A DNA stretch of 64,000 bases, from NCBI RefSeq assembly GCF_001425945.1, contig NZ_LMEB01000007.1:163-64162 (forward strand). Reading direction: 5' to 3'. How positions within the stretch are numbered: the first letter of the stretch is position 1; every line of letters begins with the position of its first letter. The notes beneath the pieces were generated by a model. That model saw nothing but the letters and a program-made list of their open reading frames with translations, did not search any database and was not told where the DNA came from. Source of the DNA: Brevundimonas sp. Root1279 (GTDB lineage: Bacteria > Pseudomonadota > Alphaproteobacteria > Caulobacterales > Caulobacteraceae). Below, in pieces: positions 53,249-61,415 of the stretch. Made by a program: the position numbers and the translations under genes.

Positions 53249-54000
53249 TACGCCTCGTCGACCGGCAACGTATGCGGCTCCGCGGGCCGCGCAGCCTGGC
53301 GCCTCTGGATCGCGTAGGCGACCAGCCAGAGGGCCATGGCCCAGGCCGCACCCACGCTCCACCCGGCCAGGACATCGGTGGCCCAATGCGCCGCCAGATA
53401 GACCCGCGTCAGCCCGACCAGCAGGGCGAGGAGCAAAGCCACGCCCATGACGTAGGCCTTGAAACGCTTCTGCGGGAAGGCGCGGGTCAGCATGACCCCG
53501 ATGCTCAGATAGAAGACCGCCGACAGCAGGCTGTGCCCCGACGGGAAGCTGGCGTTGATGGTCTCCACCGCCTGGTAGGCGGCGGGCGGTCGGTCGCGCT
53601 CGAACACCGCCTTCAGCCCCTCGCTGAGCACCACGCCGCCGGCCAGGGCCAGCACGAGCAGCAGGGCCGACAGCCGCTTTCTCTGCAGCAGCAGGAAGCC
53701 GACCACGATCAGGGCGAACAGGGTCAACACCGCCACCCCGCCCAGCGCCGTCAGGTCGAGCGCGGACTCCTCGAGCCACCACGGGCCCCACGGATCGCCC
53801 GGATCGACCGTCGAGGGGTGAGTCGCGAGCAGGACGGCCTGGTCGAAGGCCCGCCCGTCGGCCTCGGTCATGTCATCGGCCAGTTCGACGAAGGTCATCA
53901 CGCCCAGGGCCACGATGAACAGGGCGCTGACCGCGGCGATCTCGGTTCGCGCGATGCGCAGGGCCCGGCGGCCGAAGGCGATGATCTGGTCAGAGGTCAT
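53248..54000 (-). CDS. PAP2 family phosphatase
   Basis: A 250-residue membrane phosphatase starting at ATG 54000 (53 bases downstream of a weaker upstream start). The three PAP2 motifs are LKAVFERDRPPAA, PSGHSLLSAVFYLS and RVYLAAHWATDVLAGW, with the catalytic His residues in the second and third. About six helices. It dephosphorylates lipid phosphates such as phosphatidate or undecaprenyl pyrophosphate. Its stop lies within the heptamer array. Confidence 0.92.
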   Translation of the reverse strand: MTSDQIIAFGRRALRIARTEIAAVSALFIVALGVMTFVELADDMTEADGRAFDQAVLLATHPSTVDPGDPWGPWWLEESALDLTALGGVAVLTLFALIVVGFLLLQRKRLSALLLVLALAGGVVLSEGLKAVFERDRPPAAYQAVETINASFPSGHSLLSAVFYLSIGVMLTRAFPQKRFKAYVMGVALLLALLVGLTRVYLAAHWATDVLAGWSVGAAWAMALWLVAYAIQRRQAARPAEPHTLPVDEA

Positions 54001-54268
54001 CGGTCCGAAACGGTCACGCTTGCGGGACGTTCCGATCACGCGTTCGTGATCAGAATCCCAGCTCGGCCGTCATGCCCTCGTCGCGGCCTGTCCACAGGCT
54101 CATCCCCCGTCCTGAAGGCGATTCGCCCAGAAAGTGATCGTCAAGCCCGTTGACGGTTGGTTAGCCATCTGCGCCCCATATGTGGGCTTGGGGAACGGTT
54201 AGGCCACTAGATGATGTGGTCGAGCCGAGGCACAGATCTAAACTATCTTGTTCAGGGCAGTGACCATT

Positions 54269-56152
54269 ATGGCTGGCGGCGAAGCGTTGAAGACGACGGA
54301 ATTCCAGTCGGTTGCGACCACGGACGCCGCTGAGCGGCCCCATCTCAAGGTCGTGCCTTCCATCCAGATCGACCGGTCGCGCGACGAACTGCTGACCGAC
54401 TTCGGCAAGAAGACGCTGGAGGACCGGTACCTGCTGGCCGGCGAGAGCTACCAGGACATGTTCGCCCGGGTGGCCACGGCCTTCTCGGACGACGCCGAGC
54501 ACGCCCAGCGCGTCTACGACTACATGTCGAAGCTGTGGTTCATGCCGGCGACCCCGGTCCTGTCCAACGGCGGCGCCGATCGCGGCCTGCCGATCTCCTG
54601 CTTCCTGAACTCGGTCGGCGACTCGCTCGACGGCATCCAGTCGGTCTGGAACGAGAACGTCGCCCTGGCCTCGAACGGCGGCGGCATCGGCACCTACTGG
54701 GGCGGCGTCCGCTCGATCGGCGAGAAGGTCAAGGGCGCGGGCCAGACCTCGGGCATCATCCCCTTCATCCGCGTCATGGACTCGCTGACCCTGGCCATCT
54801 CGCAGGGCTCGCTGCGCCGCGGTTCGGCGGCCGTCTACCTCGACATCCACCACCCGGAGATCGAGGAGTTCCTCGAGATCCGCAAGCCGTCGGGCGACTT
54901 CAACCGCAAGTCCCTGAACCTGCACCACGGCATCTCGATCACCGACGCCTTCATGGAGGCGGTGCGCGACGGCAAGACCTTCGACCTGCTCTCCCCGAAG
55001 AACAAGGAGGTCATGAAGACGGTCGACGCGCGCGCCCTGTGGCAGAAGATCCTCGAGATCCGCCTGCAGACCGGCGAGCCCTATCTGATCTTCTCGGACA
55101 CGGTGAACCGGCAGATGCCGCAGCACCAGAAGGACCTCGGCCTGTCGGTCAAGCAGTCCAACCTGTGCGCCGAGATCATGCTGCACACCGGCCGCGACCA
55201 CCTGGGCGTCGACCGCACCGCGGTCTGCTGCCTGTCCTCGGTCAACGCCGAGACCTTCCTGGAATGGCGGGAAGAGCCGAAATTCATCGAGGACGTGATG
55301 CGCTTCCTCGACAACGTCCTCGAGGACTTCATCCGCCGCGCCCCGCCGGCGATGTCGCAGGCCGTCTACTCGGCCAAGCGCGAGCGCTCGGTCGGCCTGG
55401 GCCTGATGGGCTTCCACTCCTTCCTGCAGGGACAGGGCGTGGCCTTCGAAAGCGCCATGGCCAAGTCGTGGAACATGCGTCTGTTCAAGCACCTGCGCCG
55501 CGAGGCCGACAAGGCCAGCCGTCTGCTGGCTGAAGAGAAGGGCGCCTGCGAGGACGCCGCCGAGCGCGGCGTCATGGAGCGCTTCTCACACAAGCTGGCC
55601 ATCGCCCCGACCGCCTCGATCTCGATCATCTGCGGCGGCACCTCGGCCGGCATCGAGCCGATCCCGGCCAACATCTACACTCACAAGACCCTGTCGGGCT
55701 CGTTCGCGGTCAAGAACCCCTACCTTCAGCGTCTGCTGGGCGAGAAGGGCATCGACACCGAGGCCGTCTGGTCCTCGATCCTCGAGCACGAAGGCTCGGT
55801 GCAGCACCTCGATCAGCTGACCGAGGACGAGAAGGGCGTGTTCAAGACCGCCTTCGAACTGGACCAGCGCTGGGTCGTCGAACTGTCGGCCGACCGCGCG
55901 CCGGAGATCTGCCAGGCCCAGTCGATCAACCTGTTCATCCCGGGCGACGTCGACAAGTGGGACCTGCACATGCTGCACTGGCGCGCCTGGGAGACCGGCG
56001 TGAAGTCGCTCTACTACCTGCGCTCCAAGTCGGTGCAGCGCGCCTCGTTCGCGGGCGCCGAGGACAAGGCCGAGGTCGAAGCCGACCCGAACCAGCCCGA
56101 CCTCTTCGCCGCCGCCCGCACCGACTACGACGAGTGCCTGGCCTGTCAGTAG
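54269..56152 (+). CDS. nrdA: Class Ia ribonucleotide reductase alpha subunit without ATP-cone
   Basis: A 627-residue R1 protein. The catalytic Cys is in PISCFLNSV and the thiyl Cys/Glu pair in SNLCAEIM. The second redox Cys lies in TAVCCLSSVN, the radical-transfer pair in SLYYLRSK, and the C-terminal redox pair in ECLACQ. The N-terminus has only about 45 residues before the first conserved helix (FGKKTLEDRYLL), so the 90-residue ATP-cone of E. coli NrdA is missing. NrdB also lacks a cone, so dATP inhibition would need another mechanism. The start at ATG 54269 is followed at once by NrdA-specific sequence. Confidence 0.96.
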   Translation: MAGGEALKTTEFQSVATTDAAERPHLKVVPSIQIDRSRDELLTDFGKKTLEDRYLLAGESYQDMFARVATAFSDDAEHAQRVYDYMSKLWFMPATPVLSNGGADRGLPISCFLNSVGDSLDGIQSVWNENVALASNGGGIGTYWGGVRSIGEKVKGAGQTSGIIPFIRVMDSLTLAISQGSLRRGSAAVYLDIHHPEIEEFLEIRKPSGDFNRKSLNLHHGISITDAFMEAVRDGKTFDLLSPKNKEVMKTVDARALWQKILEIRLQTGEPYLIFSDTVNRQMPQHQKDLGLSVKQSNLCAEIMLHTGRDHLGVDRTAVCCLSSVNAETFLEWREEPKFIEDVMRFLDNVLEDFIRRAPPAMSQAVYSAKRERSVGLGLMGFHSFLQGQGVAFESAMAKSWNMRLFKHLRREADKASRLLAEEKGACEDAAERGVMERFSHKLAIAPTASISIICGGTSAGIEPIPANIYTHKTLSGSFAVKNPYLQRLLGEKGIDTEAVWSSILEHEGSVQHLDQLTEDEKGVFKTAFELDQRWVVELSADRAPEICQAQSINLFIPGDVDKWDLHMLHWRAWETGVKSLYYLRSKSVQRASFAGAEDKAEVEADPNQPDLFAAARTDYDECLACQ

Positions 56153-56182
56153 TCTGCGGTCCGCGCTGACCTGCGCCATCAT

Positions 56183-56338
56183 TGGCGGCGGCTGAGTGGC
56201 TAGTGGCTAGTGGCTAGTGAGGGTGACCCGTAGATGATCCAGCTCAACCGCAGTCTGCGGGGAGCAGCTCGATGACTGCGCCGCCCAAGACGGCGGCCAG
56301 CCACTAATCACTAGCCACTAGCCACTCAGCCGCCGCCA
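56183..56338. repeat. Inverted arrays of 7-bp tandem repeats (family locus 4)
   Basis: The left arm (56183-56220) is TGGCGGCGG, CTGAG, then three copies of TGGCTAG and TGA. The right arm (56308-56338) is its perfect inverted copy with two TGGCTAG units, continuing into degenerate units. The arms flank 87 bases. They separate nrdA from the convergent MFS gene and may act as a transcription barrier. Confidence 0.9.
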
Positions 56339-56355
56339 GCGCCCGAACCCGGCCC

Positions 56356-57651
56356 TCAACTGAGCCGATCCGCCTTCCTCAGGCTCGGGAACAGCTTGGC
56401 CCAGACGCCGGTCGCGGCCAGGGCGCCGAAGCCGCCGAACACCGCCGCGCCGATCGGGCCGAGGATGCGCACGACCACGCCCGAGTAGGCCTCGCCCAGT
56501 TCGTTGGAGGCGCCGATGAACAGCATCGACACCGAGCTGACCCGGCCGCGCATGTGGTCGGGGGTGGCCAGCTGGATCAGGGTCTGGCGGATGTTGACGC
56601 TGATCATGTCCGCCGCGCCGCCGACCAGCAGGGCCAGGCCGGACAGCCAGACCGTCTTGGACAGGCCGAAGGTCAGGGTGCACAGGCCGAACACCGCCAC
56701 CGCCGCGAACATCCAGCGGCCGCCGTTGCGGGTGATCGGGTAGCGGCTGAGGTAGACCGCCATGCCCAGGGCCCCGACCCCGAAGGAGGCGCGCAACAGG
56801 CCGAAGCCCTCAGGTCCCACATGCAGGATATCGCGCGCGAAGATCGGGGTCAGCAGTGCGACACCGGCCAACAGGACGACCACCAGGTCCAGCGAGATGG
56901 CCCCAAGCACGATCTTGGTCTTCCAGACATAGGCCAGGCCCTCCTTCACTGCCTCGAGCGGGGGCAGCTTGTTGTCCGGATTGCGCGGCTTGCCGCTGGT
57001 CCGGATCAGCAGGAAGCAACTGACGCCGAGCAGGAACAGCCCCATGGCCACGGCATAGGCCAGCGGGACGTTGATCCCGACGATGACGCCGCCCAGCGCC
57101 GGGCCCGCGATGGCGCCGGTCTGGAAGGCGATCGACTGGGCCGCGATGGCCGGCGGCAGGGCCTTGCGGCCGACCACCATGGGCAGGAAGGCCTGGCTGG
57201 CGGGGGCGAGGAAGGCGCGGGCCGCGCCGAACAGGGCGGCGACGGCCAGCAGGCCCCAGAGCGGCGGCGAGCCATGCAGGGCCATCGCCAGGAAGCCGGC
57301 GGCGCAGAAGGCCTCGACCACGATCGACAGGGCCACGGTGCGCTTGCGGTCGCGTCGGTCGGCCATGGCCCCGGCGGGCAGGGTGAAGGCCAGCAGCGGC
57401 AGGAACTGGCACAGGCCGACGAGGCCCAGATAGAGGCTGGCCTCCTGGATCGGGTGGTCGCGGCGGGCGATCTCATAGACCTGCCAGAGCAGGGCCGAGG
57501 ACTGGATCTGGATGCCCAGCACCGCGACGACGCGGCCGAACCACAGCAGGCGGAAGTCGCGGAGCCCCCAGGGACTGGCGGGTCCGCCGTCGTCGGTCGG
57601 GGGCGGGGTCGGCGGGGTCGGCGACCCGGTGTCGAGGCTCTCAACGGTCAC
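56356..57651 (-). CDS. MFS transporter, EntS-like exporter
   Basis: A 431-residue major facilitator with about 11-12 helices. A Pro-rich cytoplasmic leader precedes FRLLWFGRVVAVLGIQIQSSALLWQVYE. The family A motif is in GAMADRRDRKRTVA, and ARAFLAPASQAFLPMVV and VNIRQTLIQLATPDHMRGRVSSV match the enterobactin-exporter/Bcr group (DHA3). It starts at GTG 57651, overlapping the cupin stop (GTGA). Its natural substrate is not evident. Confidence 0.88.
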   Translation of the reverse strand: MTVESLDTGSPTPPTPPPTDDGGPASPWGLRDFRLLWFGRVVAVLGIQIQSSALLWQVYEIARRDHPIQEASLYLGLVGLCQFLPLLAFTLPAGAMADRRDRKRTVALSIVVEAFCAAGFLAMALHGSPPLWGLLAVAALFGAARAFLAPASQAFLPMVVGRKALPPAIAAQSIAFQTGAIAGPALGGVIVGINVPLAYAVAMGLFLLGVSCFLLIRTSGKPRNPDNKLPPLEAVKEGLAYVWKTKIVLGAISLDLVVVLLAGVALLTPIFARDILHVGPEGFGLLRASFGVGALGMAVYLSRYPITRNGGRWMFAAVAVFGLCTLTFGLSKTVWLSGLALLVGGAADMISVNIRQTLIQLATPDHMRGRVSSVSMLFIGASNELGEAYSGVVVRILGPIGAAVFGGFGALAATGVWAKLFPSLRKADRLS

Positions 57652-58124
57652 GTGCGGCGATCAACCTTCGGATAGGGCGTTCCATCGCGGTGGAAATAGC
57701 GGTCGCCGCCGACGGGCAGGACCATGTCGATGTCGGGATAGTCGGCCCCGTCGCCGCCGGGCGCGCGGGTCCCGACTTCCAGCAGAACGGCCTCGCTGTC
57801 GGATCGGTTCTCGATCTTGTGGCCGTTCGGCGCCCCGGCCTTGAAGCCCGCGCAATCGCCGGCGCGAAGGACCGTCTCGCCCTCGTCCTCGACCAGCACG
57901 ACCTCGCCGGAAACCACCCAGACGAACTCGTCCTCCTTCACATGCCAGTGGCGCTGGCTCGACCACGCCCCGGCGGGCAGGCGCAGGAGGTTGACCCCGA
58001 ACTGGTCCAGGCCGACGGCGTCGCCCAGCTTCCAGCGGCGGCGCGGCTTGCACGGCGCGGCGAATTCCTCGGGGTAGCCCGTGCCGTGGGCGGTCGGGGC
58101 GGCGTCGATGTCGATCTTCGGCAT
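57648..58124 (-). CDS. Cupin domain protein
   Basis: A 158-residue single cupin, starting at ATG 58124. The two metal-binding boxes are WSSQRHWHVKEDEFVWVVSGEVVLV and DCAGFKAGAPNGHKIENRSD. The ending ALLEVGTRAPGGDGADYPDIDM fits the family of small cupins annotated as transcriptional regulators or sugar isomerases. It is translationally coupled with the downstream MFS transporter, so a role in its regulation or in substrate handling is possible. Confidence 0.88.
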   Translation of the reverse strand: MPKIDIDAAPTAHGTGYPEEFAAPCKPRRRWKLGDAVGLDQFGVNLLRLPAGAWSSQRHWHVKEDEFVWVVSGEVVLVEDEGETVLRAGDCAGFKAGAPNGHKIENRSDSEAVLLEVGTRAPGGDGADYPDIDMVLPVGGDRYFHRDGTPYPKVDRRT

Positions 58125-58172
58125 GGGGAGAAGCCTTCTCGCAATCGTCCGAAACCCGTAAAGCACAGCCTC

Positions 58173-59366
58173 ATGAGCGCCGCATCACATCCCGTTATCG
58201 ATCCTGTCGAACTGACCCGCGACCTGATCCGCATTCCCTCCGTCACCCCGGCCGACGAGGGGGCGATGGACGTGCTGGAGCGGACCCTGACCGAGCTCGG
58301 CTTCCACTGTCGGCGGCTGGCCTTCGGGGAGGTCGGCGGCGTGGGCGCCGATGCGCGGATCGAAAACCTGTACGCCCGGCGCGGGACGGCCTGGCCCAAC
58401 CTCTGCTTCGCGGGACACACCGACGTGGTGCCGACCGGCGCGACCGAGGCCTGGTCCTCCGGTCCGTTCGCGGCCGAGGTCAAGGACGGCGTCCTCTACG
58501 GCCGCGGCGCGGTCGACATGAAGGGCGGCATCGCGGCCTGGGTCGCGGCGGTCTCGCACATCCTCGCCGAGGGCGACGTCCCCGGCTCCCTGTCCTTCCT
58601 GATCACCGGCGACGAGGAGGGCCCCGCCCTGCACGGCACCAAGAAGGTGGTCGAGGCCCTGATGGCCGAGGGCGAGGTGATCGACGCCTGCGTGGTCGGC
58701 GAGCCATCGTCGCAACACCGGCTGGGCGACATGATCAAGATCGGCCGCCGCGGCTCGCTCAACACCTGGATCACCGTCCACGGCAAGCAGGGCCACGTGG
58801 CCTATCCGGACCGCGCCGCCAATCCGGTGCCGGTGCTGGCCAGGCTGGCGGCCCGCCTGGCCGACCACCGGCTCGACGACGGCTATGAAGCCTTCCAGCC
58901 GTCGAACCTGGAGCTGACCACCCTGGACGTCGGCAATACGGCGACCAACCTGATCCCGGCCGAGGCGCGCGGGCGGCTGAACATCCGCTTCAATCCCTCG
59001 CACACCGGCGAAAGCCTGATGGCCTGGCTGAACGCCGAGGCCGGCAAGGCCCAGGCCGAAAGCGGCCTGCGCATCGAGCTGGAGCACCTGCATTCGGGCG
59101 ACGCCTTCCTGACCCAGGCCGGCGTCTTCGTCGAGGCCGTGCAGGACGCGGTGGAGGCCCAGGCGGGCGTCCGGCCCGAGGCCTCGACCACCGGCGGCAC
59201 CTCGGACGCCCGTTTCATCCGGGCCATGTGTCCGGTGCTGGAGCTGGGCCTGGTCGGCCAGACCATGCACCAGGTCGACGAGCGGGCGCCGGTGGCCGAG
59301 ATCGAGGCGCTGGCGGACGTCTACCGCCGGGTCATCGCCACCTATTTCGAGCGGACGTCGGCCTAG
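58173..59366 (+). CDS. dapE: Succinyl-diaminopimelate desuccinylase
   Basis: A 397-residue M20 metallohydrolase of lysine and meso-diaminopimelate synthesis. The zinc ligands are in CFAGHTDVVP, GRGAVDMKGG and LITGDEEGPALHGTKK, with a further His in GQTMHQVDER. The dimerisation lid region RRGSLNTWITVHGKQGHVAYPDRAANP is complete. The start at ATG 58173 gives the usual family N-terminus. Its stop codon overlaps the stop of a 45-residue membrane protein gene on the other strand. The next M20 protein at 59602 is exported and not redundant. Confidence 0.96.
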   Translation: MSAASHPVIDPVELTRDLIRIPSVTPADEGAMDVLERTLTELGFHCRRLAFGEVGGVGADARIENLYARRGTAWPNLCFAGHTDVVPTGATEAWSSGPFAAEVKDGVLYGRGAVDMKGGIAAWVAAVSHILAEGDVPGSLSFLITGDEEGPALHGTKKVVEALMAEGEVIDACVVGEPSSQHRLGDMIKIGRRGSLNTWITVHGKQGHVAYPDRAANPVPVLARLAARLADHRLDDGYEAFQPSNLELTTLDVGNTATNLIPAEARGRLNIRFNPSHTGESLMAWLNAEAGKAQAESGLRIELEHLHSGDAFLTQAGVFVEAVQDAVEAQAGVRPEASTTGGTSDARFIRAMCPVLELGLVGQTMHQVDERAPVAEIEALADVYRRVIATYFERTSA

Positions 59367-59500
59367 AAGAGGACGTCGAGCGCCAGCAGCGCGCCGCCGA
59401 ACATCGCCCCGAAAGCGAGCAGGAAGTGGAGCACTTCCTTCACGGGCCCGCCGCGACGGTGCAGCGTCGGCGGCGGCAGTTCAACTCCGAGCTTTCTCAT
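59363..59500 (-). CDS. Small membrane protein of 45 residues
   Basis: A short gene from ATG 59500, with AGGAG seven bases upstream, to a TAG at 59363-59365 that overlaps the dapE stop. The product begins MRKLGVELPPPTLHRRGGPV and ends in one hydrophobic segment (VLHFLLAFGAMFGGALLAL). The start, ribosome site, and clean basic-head/hydrophobic-tail pattern support a real single-span protein. I cannot assign it to a family. Confidence 0.65.
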   Translation of the reverse strand: MRKLGVELPPPTLHRRGGPVKEVLHFLLAFGAMFGGALLALDVLF

Positions 59501-59601
59501 CACGCGCTCCTGCTTACTCAGCGAGGATGCGGGAACGTCGTATAGCGAACCTTGCCAGGCGTGGTTTCGCGATTTTTACCAAGATCAGTGTGGCCGGCGA
59601 T

Positions 59602-60933
59602 CTACGACCCGGTCCGGGGCGCCTGCTCCAGGAAGCGCAGCGCGCTCAGCACGTGCGCCTTCACCCCGAGCGGCAGGACCTTCTCGTTGACGTCGAACGA
59701 GGGCGAGTGGTTCGGGGCGGCGGTGGCCGGATCAACGCCGTCGGGGCTGCCGCCAAGGTGATAGAAGACGCCCGGCACCTCCTGCGACAGGTAGGAGAAG
59801 TCCTCGGCCACCGTGGTCGGCGGAGCGGCCGGATTGACGTTCCCCTCGCCCGCCGCCTCCTCCAGCACCGGGGCGAGCCAGGCCGAAAGCGCCTCGTTGT
59901 TGAACACCAGGGCGGCGTTCTGGCGGACCGAGAAGTCGGCGGTGGCGCCATAGGTCTCGGCGACGTTGTCGACCGCCGCTTCGGCGCGCCGCACGAGGTC
60001 GTCGCGCTGAGCGATGTCGAAGGTGCGCAGGGTCCCGGACAGGACCGACTTGTCCGGGATGATGTTGTAGCGAACCCCGGCGTCGAGCGTGGAGATGGTG
60101 AAGACTGTCGGGGTCGTCGTCGGGTCCAGCGTGCGCGCCGTCAGATTGTTAATGGTCTGGACCACATCGGCCGAGGCGGTGATGACGTCGACGCCCTTCC
60201 ATGGCCAGGCGCCGTGGGTCTGGCGGCCGTGCAGGGTGATGTCGACCCGGTCCGAGGCGGCCATGAAGCCACGCGATCGATACCACAGAGTCCCCGGGCG
60301 GCCGGGCACCACATGCAGGCCGAAGATCGCGTCCGGACGCGGGTTGGCCAACGCGCCCTGCTCGATCATCAGGGCCGCGCCGCCCTTGGGTTCGCCGGGA
60401 GGGGCGCCCTCCTCGGCCGGCTGGAAGATGAAGACGATGGTGCCGGAGATCTCGTCCTTCATCCCGGCCAGCACCTCGGCGGCGCCCATGAGCATGGCGA
60501 CGTGAGCGTCGTGGCCGCAGGCGTGGGCCACCGGCACGGTCTGGCCCATGTAGGTCCCGGTCGCGCTTGAGGCGAAAGGCAGACCGGTCGCCTCCTGCAC
60601 CGGCAGGGCGTCCATGTCGGCGCGCAGCGCCACCACCGGGCCCGGACGGCCGCCGCGAAGGATGCCCACGACGCCGGTCTTGCCGACCTCGGTGCGCACC
60701 TCGAGGCCCAGCGACCTGAGGTGGTCGGCGACGACGCCGGCGGTGCGGACCTCGGCGAAGCCGAGCTCAGGGTTCTGATGCAGGTCGCGCCGCCAGGCCA
60801 CGACCTTGGGCGTCACGGCGTCGACGGCGGCGGCGACCGCGGCCGGATCGGCCTGGGCCATCGCCGGGACGGCGGCGCCCGCGGACAGAACGGCGGCGAG
60901 CGCCGTGGCGGCGAACAGGCGGCGAATGGTCAT
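59602..60933 (-). CDS. Exported M20 family amidohydrolase
   Basis: A 443-residue amidohydrolase of the hippurate/IAA-amino-acid hydrolase group. ATG 60933 is used (AGGGGA upstream); a longer start at 60975 has no ribosome site. The signal peptide is TIRRLFAATALAAVLSAGAA. The metal-binding residues are in VALRADMDALPV, HACGHDAHVAM, FQPAEEGAPPG and GLHVVPG, with the late His in VFYHLGGSPDG. The exported location differs from dapE. It probably cleaves N-acyl amino acids or peptides. Confidence 0.92.
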   Translation of the reverse strand: MTIRRLFAATALAAVLSAGAAVPAMAQADPAAVAAAVDAVTPKVVAWRRDLHQNPELGFAEVRTAGVVADHLRSLGLEVRTEVGKTGVVGILRGGRPGPVVALRADMDALPVQEATGLPFASSATGTYMGQTVPVAHACGHDAHVAMLMGAAEVLAGMKDEISGTIVFIFQPAEEGAPPGEPKGGAALMIEQGALANPRPDAIFGLHVVPGRPGTLWYRSRGFMAASDRVDITLHGRQTHGAWPWKGVDVITASADVVQTINNLTARTLDPTTTPTVFTISTLDAGVRYNIIPDKSVLSGTLRTFDIAQRDDLVRRAEAAVDNVAETYGATADFSVRQNAALVFNNEALSAWLAPVLEEAAGEGNVNPAAPPTTVAEDFSYLSQEVPGVFYHLGGSPDGVDPATAAPNHSPSFDVNEKVLPLGVKAHVLSALRFLEQAPRTGS

Positions 60934-61200
60934 GGCGATCCCCTGATGGAAGCGCCACCGTCGCGGAGGTCGCACGCTCTGGCAAGGGATTGGCGGGGAG
61001 CGGCCCAGGCGGTTCGCGCCGGATCATCCGCAAGCCGCGCATTGCGCCGACCTAAGCCGCTGGATTCTCGACGGACTCATTCCCGCCCAGCGTCATTTTC
61101 GCACCGCCGCGAACGCCCCTGCCATAATACGCTCGCGCCGCCCGGCCGGGTGACGGCGCATCCGGGTCTTTGACACGACGTCGCTCGCCGGCTCCGAGCG

Positions 61201-61349
61201 GTTTCAGACGATTCAGACGATTCAGACTCCGTTTTTTCGCGCGCCCCGGACGCTCCGGTTTCAGACGATTCAGACGTTTCAGACTCTGTTTTTCGGGCGC
61301 GCCGGGCGCTCCGGTTTCAGACGATTCAGACTCTGTGTTTCGTCGACTC
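61201..61349. repeat. 57-bp tandem repeats rich in GANTC sites
   Basis: Units starting with GTTTCAGACGATTCAGAC are at 61201, 61258 and 61314 (periods 57 and 56; the third is partial). Eight GANTC sites occur in 140 bases: 61210, 61219, 61225, 61267, 61282, 61323, 61329 and 61345. Two more lie at 61073 and near 61083. The MFS gene starts 66 bases later. The rest of the gap 60934-61200 shows nothing I can assign. Confidence 0.85.
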
Positions 61350-61415
61350 GCACTCGCCGCGTGGAGCCGACAGGAGGCGGGTGACGCGGGCCGATGCCGG
61401 GGCTAGGCTCGGCTG

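Noticed and set aside
61170..61406. A 78-codon frame with repeated GFRRFRRFR
   Set aside because: A product of the 57-bp repeat; the second period is 56 bases and breaks the frame repeat, and there is no ribosome site.
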